Assembly: GCF_009720825.1 (NCBI RefSeq)
Contig: NZ_WNKY01000001.1
Coordinates: forward strand, 712,788 to 776,787
Direction of reading: 5' to 3'
From: Duganella radicis
GTDB taxonomy: Bacteria; Pseudomonadota; Gammaproteobacteria; Burkholderiales; Burkholderiaceae_D
DNA: 64,000 nucleotides
The notes beneath the pieces were generated by a model, which saw only the letters and a program-made list of their open reading frames with translations, was not told the DNA's origin and searched no databases. This document shows, piece after piece, positions 1 through 9,347 of this stretch (the stretch's first letter is position 1; the number at the start of each line of letters is the position of its first letter). The position numbers and the translations under genes are program-made.

Positions 1-1855
1 TGGCGCGCATGGTGGCCATGCCGTCCATGTCCGGCATCAGGCTGTCGACCAGTACCACGTCATAGTGTGTTTCGGAGCGCAGCCGCGCCAGCGCTTCCTC
101 GCCTGACGCCACGCGGTCGCTGCTCCAGCCCCACGATACGATGGTCTTGCTGATGAAGGTGCGACTGGTGCGGTTGTCGTCCACCACCAGCACATGCAGT
201 TTGTTGAGGGTGCGCACCGGCTCGGCCTCGGTGGACTCAGTGAACCCCAGCGTGAAGCGGAATTCGCTGCCCTTGCCCGGCTCACTGTCCACCTGAATGG
301 TCCCGCCCAGCAGCTCGATCAGGTTCTTGGTGATGGTCAGCCCCAGTCCGGTGCCGCCAAAACGCCGCGTGAACGACAGGTCACCCTGCGTGAAGGGCGA
401 GAACAGGCGCGCCAGCTGTTCCTGGTTCATGCCGATGCCGGTGTCGCGCACGCAGAAGCGCAGCGTCAGCGGCGACCGCGTCATCCTTTGCACCAGCACC
501 GAGACTTCGCCCTTCTCCGTGAACTTGATGGCGTTGCCGGCCAGGTTGACCAGCACCTGCTGCAAACGCAGCGCATCGCCGACCAGCACGCGCGGCACGT
601 CCGGCTCCACCGCCATGCACAGTTCCAGCTCTTTTTCGCCGGCGCTCATGCTCATGATGGTGGCCACCGCGTGCATCACCTCATCGAGCTTGAAGCGCAC
701 CGGATGCGGCTCCACCTTCCCGGCCTGCATCTTGGAGAAGTCCAGTATGTCATTCAGGATGCCGAGCAGCGACTGGCCCGAAGCCCGTATCATCTCCAGA
801 TAGCGGCTCTGTTCCCGCGACAGCTGGGTGGTGCCCAGCAGGTGCGCCATCCCCAGCACCGCGTTCATCGGCGTGCGCAACTCGTGGCTCATATTGGCGA
901 CAAAAGCATCCTTGGCCAGATTGGCCTGCTCCAGCGAGCGGCTGATATTGCGGGCATACATCCAGGCGGCGAAAAAGCCGGCCAGCAGCAGTAGCAGCAC
1001 GCCCAGGCCTATCCACTTGACGGAGGCCAGCATTTCGGACCACACCACGCTGCGCGGCACCCCAATCACCACCGCCCAGCCGCTCATCGGCGAACGGCTG
1101 TACATGGAATACACCGGCAAGCCTTCCAGCGTCGTCGCCTCCACGGCGGCTTCCATACTGGCGGGCATCTGCGCCAGCAGCGACGGCGCGCCCTTCTTGC
1201 CCACCGAGTTTTCCGGATCGAGCGAACGCGCCACGATCACTCCCTGCGAATCGAAGACGGCGATCACGCGGTCTGGCGGCAGGCGCTGCTCCTTCAGTAC
1301 TTGCCCCAGCCGCTCGGGCACGAAGGCGGTCGAGATGCAGTAGATGGCTTTACCGTCGCGCAGCACCGGCACATGGATGGCCACCAGCGGCCGTTTCAGG
1401 GCGCCGCCGATGAACACGTCGGAAATCACCACCTTGCCGGTATCGAACACCTTGCGGATGCGCGCCGCGCTGGCCGGATCGGGCAGCGGCGTGCCGTAGG
1501 GGTACACGGTATTCAGCAGTTGCACCGAATCGCGGTCGCTGAGAACGAAATTAAAACCGGGGAATTCAGGACGCAAGGCCTGCCTGGCCTCTTCATGGAA
1601 GGCAGCCAGGTCGCCCCTGTCCAGATTGGGAGAATGGGACAAGGCCAACGCCAGCGTGATGCCGGTGTTGAGATCCCGGTCGACAGCCTGTATCAGCGCG
1701 CGCGCCGTGATCAGCGTATCGCGTTTGATCTGATCGCGCTCACGGTCGATGAAGTGCGCGGTGAGCAGCGCAAAGCCCACGATGGCCGGCAAAGCGCAAG
1801 CCCATACCAGACTATAAATTTGCACCTTAATCGAGGGCAGCCTGCCTCGCGCCAT
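1..1855 (-). CDS. Hybrid sensor histidine kinase, 3' end outside window
   Basis: The reading frame starts with ATG at 1855 and stays open to the left edge (about 618 codons), so the C-terminus is missing. Reading the complement gives an N-terminal membrane segment, a periplasmic Cache-like sensor region (about residues 35-270), and a second membrane segment near residue 290. A dimerisation/phosphoacceptor domain follows with the H-box MSHELRTP (His-324), then an ATPase domain with the N-box GNAIKFT, DTGIGM and GGTGLGL. A receiver domain (LVVDDN, phosphoacceptor Asp-604 in [11 protein letters not shown]) is cut by the edge. By family knowledge it autophosphorylates on His and passes phosphate to its own receiver; a phosphotransfer domain could follow outside. 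No HAMP domain is obvious between the second membrane segment and the H-box. Its ligand and output are unknown. It is co-oriented with the glycerate kinase gene but separated from it by 37 bases. Confidence 0.93.
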   Translation of the reverse strand, partial: MARGRLPSIKVQIYSLVWACALPAIVGFALLTAHFIDRERDQIKRDTLITARALIQAVDRDLNTGITLALALSHSPNLDRGDLAAFHEEARQALRPEFPGFNFVLSDRDSVQLLNTVYPYGTPLPDPASAARIRKVFDTGKVVISDVFIGGALKRPLVAIHVPVLRDGKAIYCISTAFVPERLGQVLKEQRLPPDRVIAVFDSQGVIVARSLDPENSVGKKGAPSLLAQMPASMEAAVEATTLEGLPVYSMYSRSPMSGWAVVIGVPRSVVWSEMLASVKWIGLGVLLLLLAGFFAAWMYARNISRSLEQANLAKDAFVANMSHELRTPMNAVLGMAHLLGTTQLSREQSRYLEMIRASGQSLLGILNDILDFSKMQAGKVEPHPVRFKLDEVMHAVATIMSMSAGEKELELCMAVEPDVPRVLVGDALRLQQVLVNLAGNAIKFTEKGEVSVLVQRMTRSPLTLRFCVRDTGIGMNQEQLARLFSPFTQGDLSFTRRFGGTGLGLTITKNLIELLGGTIQVDSEPGKGSEFRFTLGFTESTEAEPVRTLNKLHVLVVDDNRTSRTFISKTIVSWGWSSDRVASGEEALARLRSETHYDVVLVDSLMPDMDGMATMRA

Positions 1856-1892
1856 GAGAGTCCTTCCCACACTTACATGGGAGACAACTCTA

Positions 1893-3038
1893 TCACATGC
1901 GCAGTCCGGTTCCCAATCGTAGCGTGGCGGCGATGTTACGGGCGGCGGCGCGTACATTGCCGGCGGCGGCAGCCAGCGCCTGCTCCACCGTGCATGGACG
2001 GCTGACCGAGCCGAACACCGCGGCGATGCCATGCCCGTGCACCGCCTCGGCGCCCGTGCCCAGCGAACCGCCGATGGCGATCACCGGCTTGCCGTGGCGC
2101 TGTGCCACGCGCGCCACGCCGACCGGCGTCTTGCCATGGATGGTCTGGCCGTCGATACGGCCTTCGCCGGTGATGACCAGGTCCGCATCGGCGATGGCCG
2201 CATCCAGGCCGACGGCGGCGGTGACAATTTCGCTGCCCGGCCGCAGGCGGCCGCCGAGGAAGACCATCATGGCGGCGCCGATGCCGCCGCCGGCGCCGGC
2301 GCCCGGCACGTCAGCCACATCCTGCCCGACGTCGCGCGCGATGACGGCGGCGTAGTGGCGCAGATTGTCGTCCAGTTGCGCCACCATGTCCGGCGTCGCG
2401 CCTTTCTGCGGGCCGAAGATGGCCGAGGCGCCTTGCGGGCCGACCAGCGGGTTGCTGACATCGCAGGCGACGTCGAACGCGCAGTCTCCGATGCGCGCAT
2501 CAAGGCCGGACAGGTCGATGCGGTCCAATCGGTTCAGCGCACCGCCGCCCGCAGGCAGCTCGGCGCCGTTCGCGTCCAGCAGCCGGCCGCCCAGCGCTTG
2601 CAGCATGCCGGCGCCGCCATCATTGGTGGCGCTGCCGCCCACGCCCAGCACGAAGCGGCGCGCACCGGCGTCGAGCGCATTGCGTATCAGCTGGCCGGTG
2701 CCGTAGCTGGTGGTGCGCAGGGGATTGCGCTGCGATGGCGCCACCAGTTCCAGCCCGCTGGCGGCGGCCATTTCAATCACCGCCGTCTGGCCGTCGCCCA
2801 TCAAGCCGTAAAACGCCGATACCGGTTCGCCCAGCGGGCCGGTGACCTGCAAGGCCAGCAGCTGGCCGCCGCTGGCGTCGATCATGGCTTGCACCGTGCC
2901 TTCGCCGCCGTCCGCCACCGGCAGTTTGCGGTATTCGGCGTCGGGGAAAATCTCGCGGAAGCCGGCTTCGATCTCGTTGGCGACGGCCATCGCCGTCAGG
3001 CTCTCTTTGAACGAATCGGGCGCTATGACTATTTTCAT
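1893..3038 (-). CDS. Glycerate kinase (type I, GlxK/GarK family)
   Basis: This 381-residue protein has the typical length of glycerate 2-kinases and opens with the family signature [14 protein letters not shown], followed by PVADGGEGT near residue 42 and [11 protein letters not shown] near residue 133. The family phosphorylates D-glycerate with ATP to feed lower glycolysis, in the cytoplasm. The ATG at 3038 follows an AAGAG ribosome site. It lies 9 bases downstream of the MFS transporter gene on the same strand, so the two are very likely co-transcribed. A CdaR-type regulator is divergent from this pair. This suggests uptake and use of glycerate, or of sugar acids that end in glycerate. The dehydratase, aldolase and tartronate semialdehyde reductase of the classical glucarate route are absent here. 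Confidence 0.93.
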   Translation of the reverse strand: MKIVIAPDSFKESLTAMAVANEIEAGFREIFPDAEYRKLPVADGGEGTVQAMIDASGGQLLALQVTGPLGEPVSAFYGLMGDGQTAVIEMAAASGLELVAPSQRNPLRTTSYGTGQLIRNALDAGARRFVLGVGGSATNDGGAGMLQALGGRLLDANGAELPAGGGALNRLDRIDLSGLDARIGDCAFDVACDVSNPLVGPQGASAIFGPQKGATPDMVAQLDDNLRHYAAVIARDVGQDVADVPGAGAGGGIGAAMMVFLGGRLRPGSEIVTAAVGLDAAIADADLVITGEGRIDGQTIHGKTPVGVARVAQRHGKPVIAIGGSLGTGAEAVHGHGIAAVFGSVSRPCTVEQALAAAAGNVRAAARNIAATLRLGTGLRM

Positions 3039-3047
3039 CGGATGCTC

Positions 3048-4331
3048 TTAACGATTGACCAGTTTGGCGGGGATGCGCAGCACCAGTATCGCACCAAGCA
3101 GCAGCACACTGGACAAAATATACAGCGCCATGTCGGTGCTTTGCGTCGCATCCTTGATCCAGCCGACCAGGAAGGGGCTGACGAAACCGGCGATCTGGCC
3201 CAGCGAGTTAATCAGCGCCAGCCCGCCCGCCGCCGCGGCGCTGCCCAGGAAGGCCGCCGGCAGGGACCAGAATTGCGCCAGCGCCGCCAGCGCACCCATG
3301 GTCGCCATGCTCAAGCCGATCATCACGACCAGCGCGTTGCTGGAGAAGTTGGCCGCCATCAGCAGGCCGACCAGGCCCATGACCATCGGCAGCGAGACGT
3401 GGAAGCGGCGCTCGCGGTGCTTGTCGGCGGAACGGCCGGCCCACACCATGAACACGGCGGCCAACAGATAAGGCACGGCACTCAGCCAGCCCACCGTGAC
3501 CGCGTTCCCGAAGCCCAGCGACTTGATAATCGACGGCAGCCAGAAGTTAATCGCGTACACGCCCATCTGGATGCAGAAATAGATCACGCCCAGCATCCAC
3601 ACGCTGCCATTGCGCAGCACCGCGCCGAAGGACTGGCCGACGGTGCTGGCGGCGGCGCGCTGCTGCTCGTCGGCGGCCAGCGCGGCCTGCATGGCGGCTT
3701 TTTCTTCGGCGCTCAGCCACTTGGCCTGGGCGATGCCGTCGTTCAGGTAGAAGTAGACGCCCACGCCCAGCAGCACGGTCGGCAAGCCTTGCAGCAGGAA
3801 CAGCCACTGCCAGCCGGCCATGCCGCCCTGGCCGGCCGAGAAGTGCGACAGCATCCAGCCGGACAGCGGGCCGCCGATCAGGCCCGAGATGGGAATCGCC
3901 GACATGAACAGCGCCATCACCTGGCCGCGTTTCCGGGTCGGGAACCAGTGCGTAAAGTACAGCACCATGCCCGGGAAAAAGCCCGCTTCGGCCACACCGG
4001 TGAAGAAGCGCAGCACGTAGAAGGACGTCGGCGTGGTCACGAACAGCATGCAGGCAGACAGGCCGCCCCACGCGATCATCATCACCGAGATCCAGCGGCG
4101 CGCGCCGATTTTGTGCAGGATCAGGTTACTTGGCACGCCGCTCAACACATAGCCGATGAAGAAAATGCCGGCGCCGAGGCCGTACACGGTATTGCTCAAT
4201 TTGAGTGCGTCCAGCATCTCCAGCTTGGCGAAACCGACGTTCACGCGGTCCAGATAGTTGAACAGGTAGCAGACAAAGATGAAGGGAATGAGGTGCCAGC
4301 TGGCTTTCTTGAATGCGCCTTCAAGGATCAT
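3048..4331 (-). CDS. MFS transporter, anion:cation symporter (sugar-acid) family
   Basis: About 427 residues with twelve predicted hydrophobic segments. The N-terminal FNYLDRVNVGFAKLEM and the RFFTGVAEAGFFPG stretch in the first half are hallmarks of the ACS family, which carries tartrate, galactonate, glucarate and related organic anions with protons. I chose the ATG at 4331, because GGAG sits 8 bases upstream. An upstream TTG at 4343 would place that ribosome site inside the coding region. The gene is immediately upstream of glycerate kinase and divergent from a CdaR-like regulator, so glycerate or a glycerate-yielding aldarate is the most likely substrate. The exact substrate cannot be read from the sequence. 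Confidence 0.9.
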   Translation of the reverse strand: MILEGAFKKASWHLIPFIFVCYLFNYLDRVNVGFAKLEMLDALKLSNTVYGLGAGIFFIGYVLSGVPSNLILHKIGARRWISVMMIAWGGLSACMLFVTTPTSFYVLRFFTGVAEAGFFPGMVLYFTHWFPTRKRGQVMALFMSAIPISGLIGGPLSGWMLSHFSAGQGGMAGWQWLFLLQGLPTVLLGVGVYFYLNDGIAQAKWLSAEEKAAMQAALAADEQQRAAASTVGQSFGAVLRNGSVWMLGVIYFCIQMGVYAINFWLPSIIKSLGFGNAVTVGWLSAVPYLLAAVFMVWAGRSADKHRERRFHVSLPMVMGLVGLLMAANFSSNALVVMIGLSMATMGALAALAQFWSLPAAFLGSAAAAGGLALINSLGQIAGFVSPFLVGWIKDATQSTDMALYILSSVLLLGAILVLRIPAKLVNR

Positions 4332-4461
4332 ACGAGTCTCCAATGTTTTTTTAGTGGTACGGCGATTATCTGGAATCGATCACAAAAAAGCATTGGCCGG
4401 ATGCCCGAATCTCACAGCGGTGCCCCTTCAATTCTTGTGCAAATGCCCTAAAATACCGAGC

Positions 4462-5610
4462 ATGAATATTTTAAGCACGGAACTGGCGCAGGACATCGTT
4501 ACGCGGACCATGCGCATCATTCCCTATAACGTCAACGTCATGGACGCCAACGGCAGCATCATCGCCAGCGGCAATCCGGCCCGCATCGGTGAACTGCATG
4601 CGGGCGCCCTGCTGGCTCTGGCCAAGAAACTGACCATTGAAATCGACCAGGCCAGCGCCCGCAATCTGCATGGCGCCCAGCCGGGCATCAACCTGCCGCT
4701 GACGGTACACGGCCAATTGTGCGGTGCGGTAGGCCTGAGCGGCGCGCCGGACGAAGTGCGACAGTTCGGCGAACTGGTACGGCTCACGGCCGAAATGATC
4801 CTCGAACAGGCACAACTGGCCGGCGAACTGCAACGCGATTCGCGCTACCGCGAAGCCTTTGTGCTGAACCTGATCAACGGCGACCAGACCAACACCGCCG
4901 ATCTGGCGGCGTGGGCACACCGCCTCGGCGTGCAGTTCGAGCGCATGCACGTGGTCTCGCTGCTGGAACTGGAGGATGGCGCCGACCTGCACGCACTGCA
5001 ACTGCGCCTGCAAGCGCGCCTGCCCTCGGCCTTGACGGCGGCCTCGGGCCCGCAGGAACTGGCGATCCTGGAGTTCTACGATCCGCCCGGCCCCGGCCAT
5101 GACCGGCAGCTGCATGCACTGGCCGCCGACCTGCGCGCCATCTGCCCACAGCCGCACACGCTCACCATGGGCATCGCCCTGCAAGGCGCCGGCGGCGTGG
5201 CAACGTCCTACCGCAGCGCCCAAGCCGCCGCCCGCATCGCCCGCGCCCGCGCTGGCCACGACCGGACTTCCGGGCGTCAGGGCCAGCAGCTGTACAGTTA
5301 CTACGACCACGCCCTGCCTGTACTGCTCTCGGGCCTGAACACCGGCTGGCAGGCGGCGCAGTTGCGCGCGCCCATCGCAAAACTGGGCAAGAACAGGGAA
5401 CTCCTGCGACGCACGCTGGACACCTGGTTCACCCACGACGGCCATCCCGCCGCCACCGCAGAAGCCCTGCACATCCACCGCAATACGCTGGATTACCGCC
5501 TGCGCCGCATCGGCGAGATCACTGGCCTGGACATGGGCCGGCTGGAAGACCGCTTCCTGCTGTACCTCTCCTCGCTGCTCACTATCGAAAACACCGATAC
5601 CAGCCGGTGA
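4462..5610 (+). CDS. CdaR-family sugar-diacid transcriptional regulator
   Basis: About 382 residues from the ATG at 4462 (MNILSTELAQDIV); the frame is open further upstream but without a credible ribosome site. The N-terminal 130 residues form the diacid-recognition domain (RTMRIIPYNVNVMDANG), the centre is a GGDEF-like non-enzymatic domain, and the C-terminus holds a PucR-type helix-turn-helix (ALHIHRNTLDYRLRRI). In Escherichia coli CdaR activates the gar/gud genes for galactarate, glucarate and glycerate. Here it is transcribed away from the MFS transporter/glycerate kinase pair across 130 bases, the usual arrangement for a regulator and its target. Control by glycerate or an aldarate is inferred from the family. 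Confidence 0.9.
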   Translation: MNILSTELAQDIVTRTMRIIPYNVNVMDANGSIIASGNPARIGELHAGALLALAKKLTIEIDQASARNLHGAQPGINLPLTVHGQLCGAVGLSGAPDEVRQFGELVRLTAEMILEQAQLAGELQRDSRYREAFVLNLINGDQTNTADLAAWAHRLGVQFERMHVVSLLELEDGADLHALQLRLQARLPSALTAASGPQELAILEFYDPPGPGHDRQLHALAADLRAICPQPHTLTMGIALQGAGGVATSYRSAQAAARIARARAGHDRTSGRQGQQLYSYYDHALPVLLSGLNTGWQAAQLRAPIAKLGKNRELLRRTLDTWFTHDGHPAATAEALHIHRNTLDYRLRRIGEITGLDMGRLEDRFLLYLSSLLTIENTDTSR

Positions 5611-5631
5611 TACAAAACCAATCGTCATGCC

Positions 5632-5648
5632 TGACGGACATTCCGTCA
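5632..5648. repeat. 7-bp perfect inverted repeat after cdaR-like gene
   Basis: TGACGGA and TCCGTCA are separated by CAT, 21 bases after the stop of the CdaR-like gene. The 194-base gap before the permease otherwise shows only an A/T-rich stretch near 5719-5731 that could hold a -10 element. The hairpin has no T-run, so it may be a weak terminator or a protein-binding site. Confidence 0.4.
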
Positions 5649-5804
5649 CTAAAACGAAACATCGTCCGGCGATAGCGGGTGTTTTTCACTGATTAATCGG
5701 CAACTTCAGCTCCACGATATTGTATTATTTGCGGTCGCCCGGCCTTCGACGCTCACAAGGCATAGGCCGGGAATCACGATAACCACAATAAAACTGGAGC
5801 CATT

Positions 5805-7196
5805 TTGAGCATCTTTAGAACCAAGAATCTGGATGACATGATCGCCACTGCCCAAAAACCGGGCGGCCTGGCGAAAGTGCTCGGTCCTTTTGACCTGATC
5901 CTGATGGGTATCGGCGCCATCGTCGGTACCGGCATCTTCGTGTTGACCGGTACGGGCGCTGTCACGGCCGGTCCCGCGCTGACCTTGTCCTTCGTGATCG
6001 CGGCCATCGCCTGCGGCTTCGCGGCGCTGTGCTATGCTGAATTTGCCTCCACCGTTCCGGTGGCCGGCTCCATTTACACCTATTCCTATGCCACGCTGGG
6101 CGAACTGGCCGCGTGGATGATCGGCTGGGACCTGCTGCTGGAATATGGCCTCGCCACTTCGGCGGTGTCGGTCGGCTGGTCGGGTTATTTCCAGTCGCTG
6201 TTGTCCGGCTTCGGCTGGAAGCTGCCGGTCGCGCTGACCGCGGCGCCGGGCGCCATTCCGGGCGTGACCACCTTCATCAACCTGCCGGCGCTGTGCATCA
6301 TGATGCTGCTGACCGCGATGCTGAGCATCGGCGTGCGCGAATCGGCGCGCATGAACAACATCATGGTGGTCATCAAGATCAGCGTGGTGCTGCTGTTTAT
6401 CCTGGTGGGCGCGCGTCACGTGACGCCGGCCAACTGGCAGCCATTCATGCCGTTCGGTATGCAGGGCACGCTGAGCGCCGCCGCGCTGGTGTTCTTCGCC
6501 TTCATCGGCTTCGACGCCGTGACCTCGGCGGCGGAAGAAGTGAAACGTCCGGAGCGCGATCTGCCAATCGGCATCATCGGCTCGCTGGCCGTGTGCACCG
6601 TGCTGTACGTGATCGTTTCGGGCATCATGACCGGCATCGTGCCATTCAAGGAATTCCTCGGCATCGACCACCCTGTGACGCTGGCGCTGCAAAAGGCCGG
6701 TGAAAACTGGTTCGCCGGCTTCGTCGACCTGGGCGCCATCCTCGGCATGACCACCGTGATCCTGGTGATGGCCTTCGGCCAGACCCGCATCATCTACGCC
6801 ATGTCGCGCGACGGCCTGCTGCCGGCCAAACTGTCGAAAGTGCATCCGCGCTTCCAGACCCCGTTCTTCTGCACCTGGCTGGTCGGCATCGTGTTTGGCG
6901 TGCTGGCCGCCCTGGTGCCGCTGAACGTGCTGAATGAGCTGGTGAACATCGGCACGCTGGCCGCCTTCAGCCTGGTGTCGATCGCCATCATCATCCTGCG
7001 CAAGACCCGTCCGGACCTGAAGCGCGCCTTCCGCTGCCCTGGCGTGCCGGTGGTGCCTGCGCTGGCGGTGATCTTCTGCGTCACCCTGATGGCTTACCTG
7101 AGCTGGTTCACCTGGGTGGCCTTCATGATCTGGCTGGCGATCGGCCTGGTGATCTACTTCGGCTACGCCCGCAAGCACTCGCTGCTGAACAAGTAA
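5805..7196 (+). CDS. APC-family amino acid permease (cationic amino acid type)
   Basis: The 463-residue product has about twelve hydrophobic segments and the consensus helix 1 motif GIGAIVGTGIFVLTG (residues 36-50), which is diagnostic of the APC superfamily; FAFIGFDAVTSAAEE near residue 230 is typical of the CAT/YfnA branch. These are inner-membrane symporters or exchangers for amino acids. The start is a TTG at 5805 (TTG AGC ATC TTT), supported by a CTGGAG ribosome site about 7 bases upstream; no nearby ATG keeps helix 1 intact. The gene is monocistronic and converges with the GlxA-type regulator gene, with 8 bases between stop codons. The substrate is not resolvable from sequence alone. 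Confidence 0.92.
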   Translation: MSIFRTKNLDDMIATAQKPGGLAKVLGPFDLILMGIGAIVGTGIFVLTGTGAVTAGPALTLSFVIAAIACGFAALCYAEFASTVPVAGSIYTYSYATLGELAAWMIGWDLLLEYGLATSAVSVGWSGYFQSLLSGFGWKLPVALTAAPGAIPGVTTFINLPALCIMMLLTAMLSIGVRESARMNNIMVVIKISVVLLFILVGARHVTPANWQPFMPFGMQGTLSAAALVFFAFIGFDAVTSAAEEVKRPERDLPIGIIGSLAVCTVLYVIVSGIMTGIVPFKEFLGIDHPVTLALQKAGENWFAGFVDLGAILGMTTVILVMAFGQTRIIYAMSRDGLLPAKLSKVHPRFQTPFFCTWLVGIVFGVLAALVPLNVLNELVNIGTLAAFSLVSIAIIILRKTRPDLKRAFRCPGVPVVPALAVIFCVTLMAYLSWFTWVAFMIWLAIGLVIYFGYARKHSLLNK

Positions 7197-7204
7197 GCCC
7201 CTCC

Positions 7205-8164
7205 CTACGCTGTCTGCGGCTGGAATTTTTTCCGGTACGCCGCAGGCAGCAGTCCCACCCGCTGCTGGAACAGCCGGCGGAACGAATTACTGTCCTCATA
7301 TCCCACTTTGAAGGTAATGCTGTCGAGGCTCATGCGCGTGCCTTCCAGCAGGTGCTTGGCTTTTTCGATGCGCAGCGTTTGCAGGTAGGACAGCGGCGTG
7401 TAGCCAGTGGCCTCCTTGAAGCGGCGCATGAAATTGCGCACGCCGAAGCCGAAGCGCGGCGCCAGCTCGTCGATCGATAGCGGCTGGTCGTAGTGCTCCT
7501 CCAGCCAGTTCTGCACGCGCAGGATGTCGGCATCGCCATGGCTCTTGGGCATGGACCACATCACATACACCGATTGTTCGCTGCGGGCGTTATCGATCAA
7601 CAGGTAGCGGCTGCATTTCTGCGCCAGCTCCAGCGAGCCGTGGCGCCGGATCAGATGCAGCAGCAAGTCCATGGCGGCGGTGGCGCCGCCACTGGTGATG
7701 AGGCGATTGTCTTCGCACAGGGTTTCACGTTCATCCATGCGCACATCGGGATAGCGCTTGCGAAACAGATCCGCGAAGGCCCAGTGCGTGGTGGCGCGCG
7801 TGCCCGCGAGCAGGCCGGTTTCGGCCAGCAGGAAGGTGGCGGTGCACATGGTGGCCAGCACCGCGCCCTGCGCGTGCCGCTGTCGCAGCCATGCGCTGTA
7901 ACGGCCAAAGCCCGGCAAGGCTTCGCGCAGGGTGAACAGGAAGCCGGGAATCAGCACCAGATCGGTGTGGGTGATGTCGGCCAGCGCCGCTTCCGGCTGC
8001 AAGGTCTGGCCGCGCAGGGTGCGCACCGGCTTGCCGTCCAGCGAAGCGGTGACGACGTCGAATACCGGCTCGCCGGCAAACAGATTGGCGGCGGTGAGCA
8101 GTTCCAGCGCGGTGGTGGCACTGGCGGCCGAACACTGGTCGGCAAAGAGCAAAGTCAGGTGCAT
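7205..8164 (-). CDS. GlxA-family transcriptional regulator (DJ-1/PfpI plus AraC HTH)
   Basis: 319 residues. The N-terminal 170 residues have a class-I glutamine amidotransferase-like (DJ-1/PfpI) fold with the nucleophile-elbow-like ATMCTATFLLAETG. The C-terminal 100 residues carry two AraC helix-turn-helix motifs ending in KVGYEDSNSFRRLFQQRVG. Members of this family control amino acid, betaine and carnitine catabolism by sensing small metabolites in the amidotransferase-like domain. The gene is divergent from the thioesterase gene (96-base gap) and convergent with the amino-acid permease gene. Its target is unknown; the neighbouring permease is a possibility. Confidence 0.9.
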   Translation of the reverse strand: MHLTLLFADQCSAASATTALELLTAANLFAGEPVFDVVTASLDGKPVRTLRGQTLQPEAALADITHTDLVLIPGFLFTLREALPGFGRYSAWLRQRHAQGAVLATMCTATFLLAETGLLAGTRATTHWAFADLFRKRYPDVRMDERETLCEDNRLITSGGATAAMDLLLHLIRRHGSLELAQKCSRYLLIDNARSEQSVYVMWSMPKSHGDADILRVQNWLEEHYDQPLSIDELAPRFGFGVRNFMRRFKEATGYTPLSYLQTLRIEKAKHLLEGTRMSLDSITFKVGYEDSNSFRRLFQQRVGLLPAAYRKKFQPQTA

Positions 8165-8260
8165 ATTGGCAGATTTCGCATGAAATAAGTCATTTCCGCA
8201 CCTACCTTACCAGATTCCGCTCACCTATAGTGGTGACCATCCTCTACTCACCTGTACACT

Positions 8261-8806
8261 ATGAATCTCTGGTTCCGACTGTTCTGGATGCTGCTGAAAC
8301 GCCCGTGGCGTCAGCGCGCCGATCCCTTTTCCACCACCGTGGTGCGCATGCGCGTGTGGCCGCTGGACCTTGACCTGAACCGCCACGTCACCAATGGCCG
8401 CTACTTCACGCTGGCCGACATCGGCCGCATGGACTACGTGTTGAAAACCGGCGCCTTCCGCACCGCGCTACGGCACAAGGCCGTGCCTATCGTCGGCGAC
8501 GCCTGGGGCAAGTTCCGGCGCGAGCTGAAGGTGTTCGAGACGTTTGAAATCCATACCCGCATGCTGGGCTGGGACGACAAGTGGAGCTTCCTCGAACATC
8601 GCTTCGTCAAGGACGGCCGCGCCGCCGGCGTGGTGGTGATGCGCGGCGTATTCCGTTCAGGGAAAGGCCTGGTGCCGCCGGCCGATATCGTGCGCGATCT
8701 CGGCATGCCGGAACAATCGCCGGCGCTGCCGGAATGGCTGACGCGCTGGTCCGCCAGCTGCGACGGCATGAGCGTGCAACTGCGCGAAGAAGAAGCGCTG
8801 GCTTAA
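8261..8806 (+). CDS. Hot-dog fold thioesterase-like protein (THEM6/YbgC-like)
   Basis: 181 residues. The core VWPLDLDLNRHVTNGRYFTLADIGRMDY matches the acyl-CoA thioesterase family related to 4-hydroxybenzoyl-CoA thioesterase and eukaryotic THEM6, with the D-x-N-x-H-x-x-N-x-R motif around residues 38-47 taking the place of the usual catalytic Asp/Asn. It likely hydrolyses an acyl-CoA, but the substrate is unknown. A hydrophobic N-terminus (NLWFRLFWMLLKRPW) may associate with the membrane. No strong ribosome site precedes the ATG. The stop overlaps the convergent MarR gene by 4 bases. Proximity to a CoA-dependent ferulate pathway is suggestive, but orientation argues against co-transcription. 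Confidence 0.78.
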   Translation: MNLWFRLFWMLLKRPWRQRADPFSTTVVRMRVWPLDLDLNRHVTNGRYFTLADIGRMDYVLKTGAFRTALRHKAVPIVGDAWGKFRRELKVFETFEIHTRMLGWDDKWSFLEHRFVKDGRAAGVVVMRGVFRSGKGLVPPADIVRDLGMPEQSPALPEWLTRWSASCDGMSVQLREEEALA

Positions 8807-9252
8807 ATCCCCTCCAGACTGAGGGCGCGCACCGCGCCCTTCAACTGCGCGTGCAGCAGCGCGCGCTGTTCCTCGGTGGTGCCGGGGAACATCTGCATCT
8901 CCACTTCACGCACCCTTGAATCGCACTGCGCCAGGATCGCGTGCCCCTCCTCGGTCAGCGTGATCTGGATGATGCGTCCATGCGACGGATCGGGCGTGCG
9001 CTCGATCCAGCCCTTGCCCTCCATTGATTTCACCATCTCATTGGCCGACTGCGGCGTGGTCATGATGCGCACCGCCAGCTGCGCGTTCGACAGCGAACCG
9101 TGCGCGCGGAACACCGACAGGGCCGTGTATTGCGGCACCGTCAGCCCGGCCGGCGCCACGCAATCGCGCAGGCGCTTGTTCAAAATGTGGTCCAGCCGCC
9201 CCACCAGATAGGCCAGTCCCACGGGCTTGGAATCGGAATTTGCTTTAACCAT
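8803..9252 (-). CDS. MarR-family regulator of ferulate operon
   Basis: 149 residues with a winged helix (LTVPQYTALSVF, then TTPQSANEMVKSMEGKGWIER, then the wing around RTPDPSHGRIIQITLTEEG). The gene is divergent from the feruloyl-CoA hydratase/lyase gene with 95 bases between start codons. MarR proteins such as FerR, FerC, HcaR and CouR repress hydroxycinnamate operons and are released by hydroxycinnamoyl-CoA thioesters. Position and family together make this the local repressor, and a perfect 7-3-7 palindrome (9301-9317) in the intergenic region is the candidate operator. The regulatory role is inference. Confidence 0.9.
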   Translation of the reverse strand: MVKANSDSKPVGLAYLVGRLDHILNKRLRDCVAPAGLTVPQYTALSVFRAHGSLSNAQLAVRIMTTPQSANEMVKSMEGKGWIERTPDPSHGRIIQITLTEEGHAILAQCDSRVREVEMQMFPGTTEEQRALLHAQLKGAVRALSLEGI

Positions 9253-9263
9253 AAAAATTCATC

Positions 9264-9317
9264 TTGAAAAACGTAAAAGGTGGGTATAGTATAAGGTACA
9301 TATCAGGCAGCCTGATA
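9264..9317 (+). promoter_or_regulatory. Ferulate operon promoter with MarR operator palindrome
   Basis: A TTGAAA element (9264-9269) is followed after 17 bases by TAGTAT (9287-9292), giving a plausible sigma-70 promoter. About 8 bases downstream lies a perfect dyad: TATCAGG, spacer CAG, CCTGATA (9301-9317). Placement at or just after the predicted transcription start fits repression by blocking RNA polymerase. A GGAG ribosome site precedes the ATG at 9348. Confidence 0.6.
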
Positions 9318-9347
9318 ACAAACTTACACACACACAGGAGATATTGT

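Noticed and set aside
2031..4451. 806-codon open frame on the plus strand
   Set aside because: It lies antisense to the glycerate kinase and MFS genes and reads as Gln/His/Arg/Ala-rich non-protein sequence, a typical shadow frame in GC-rich DNA.
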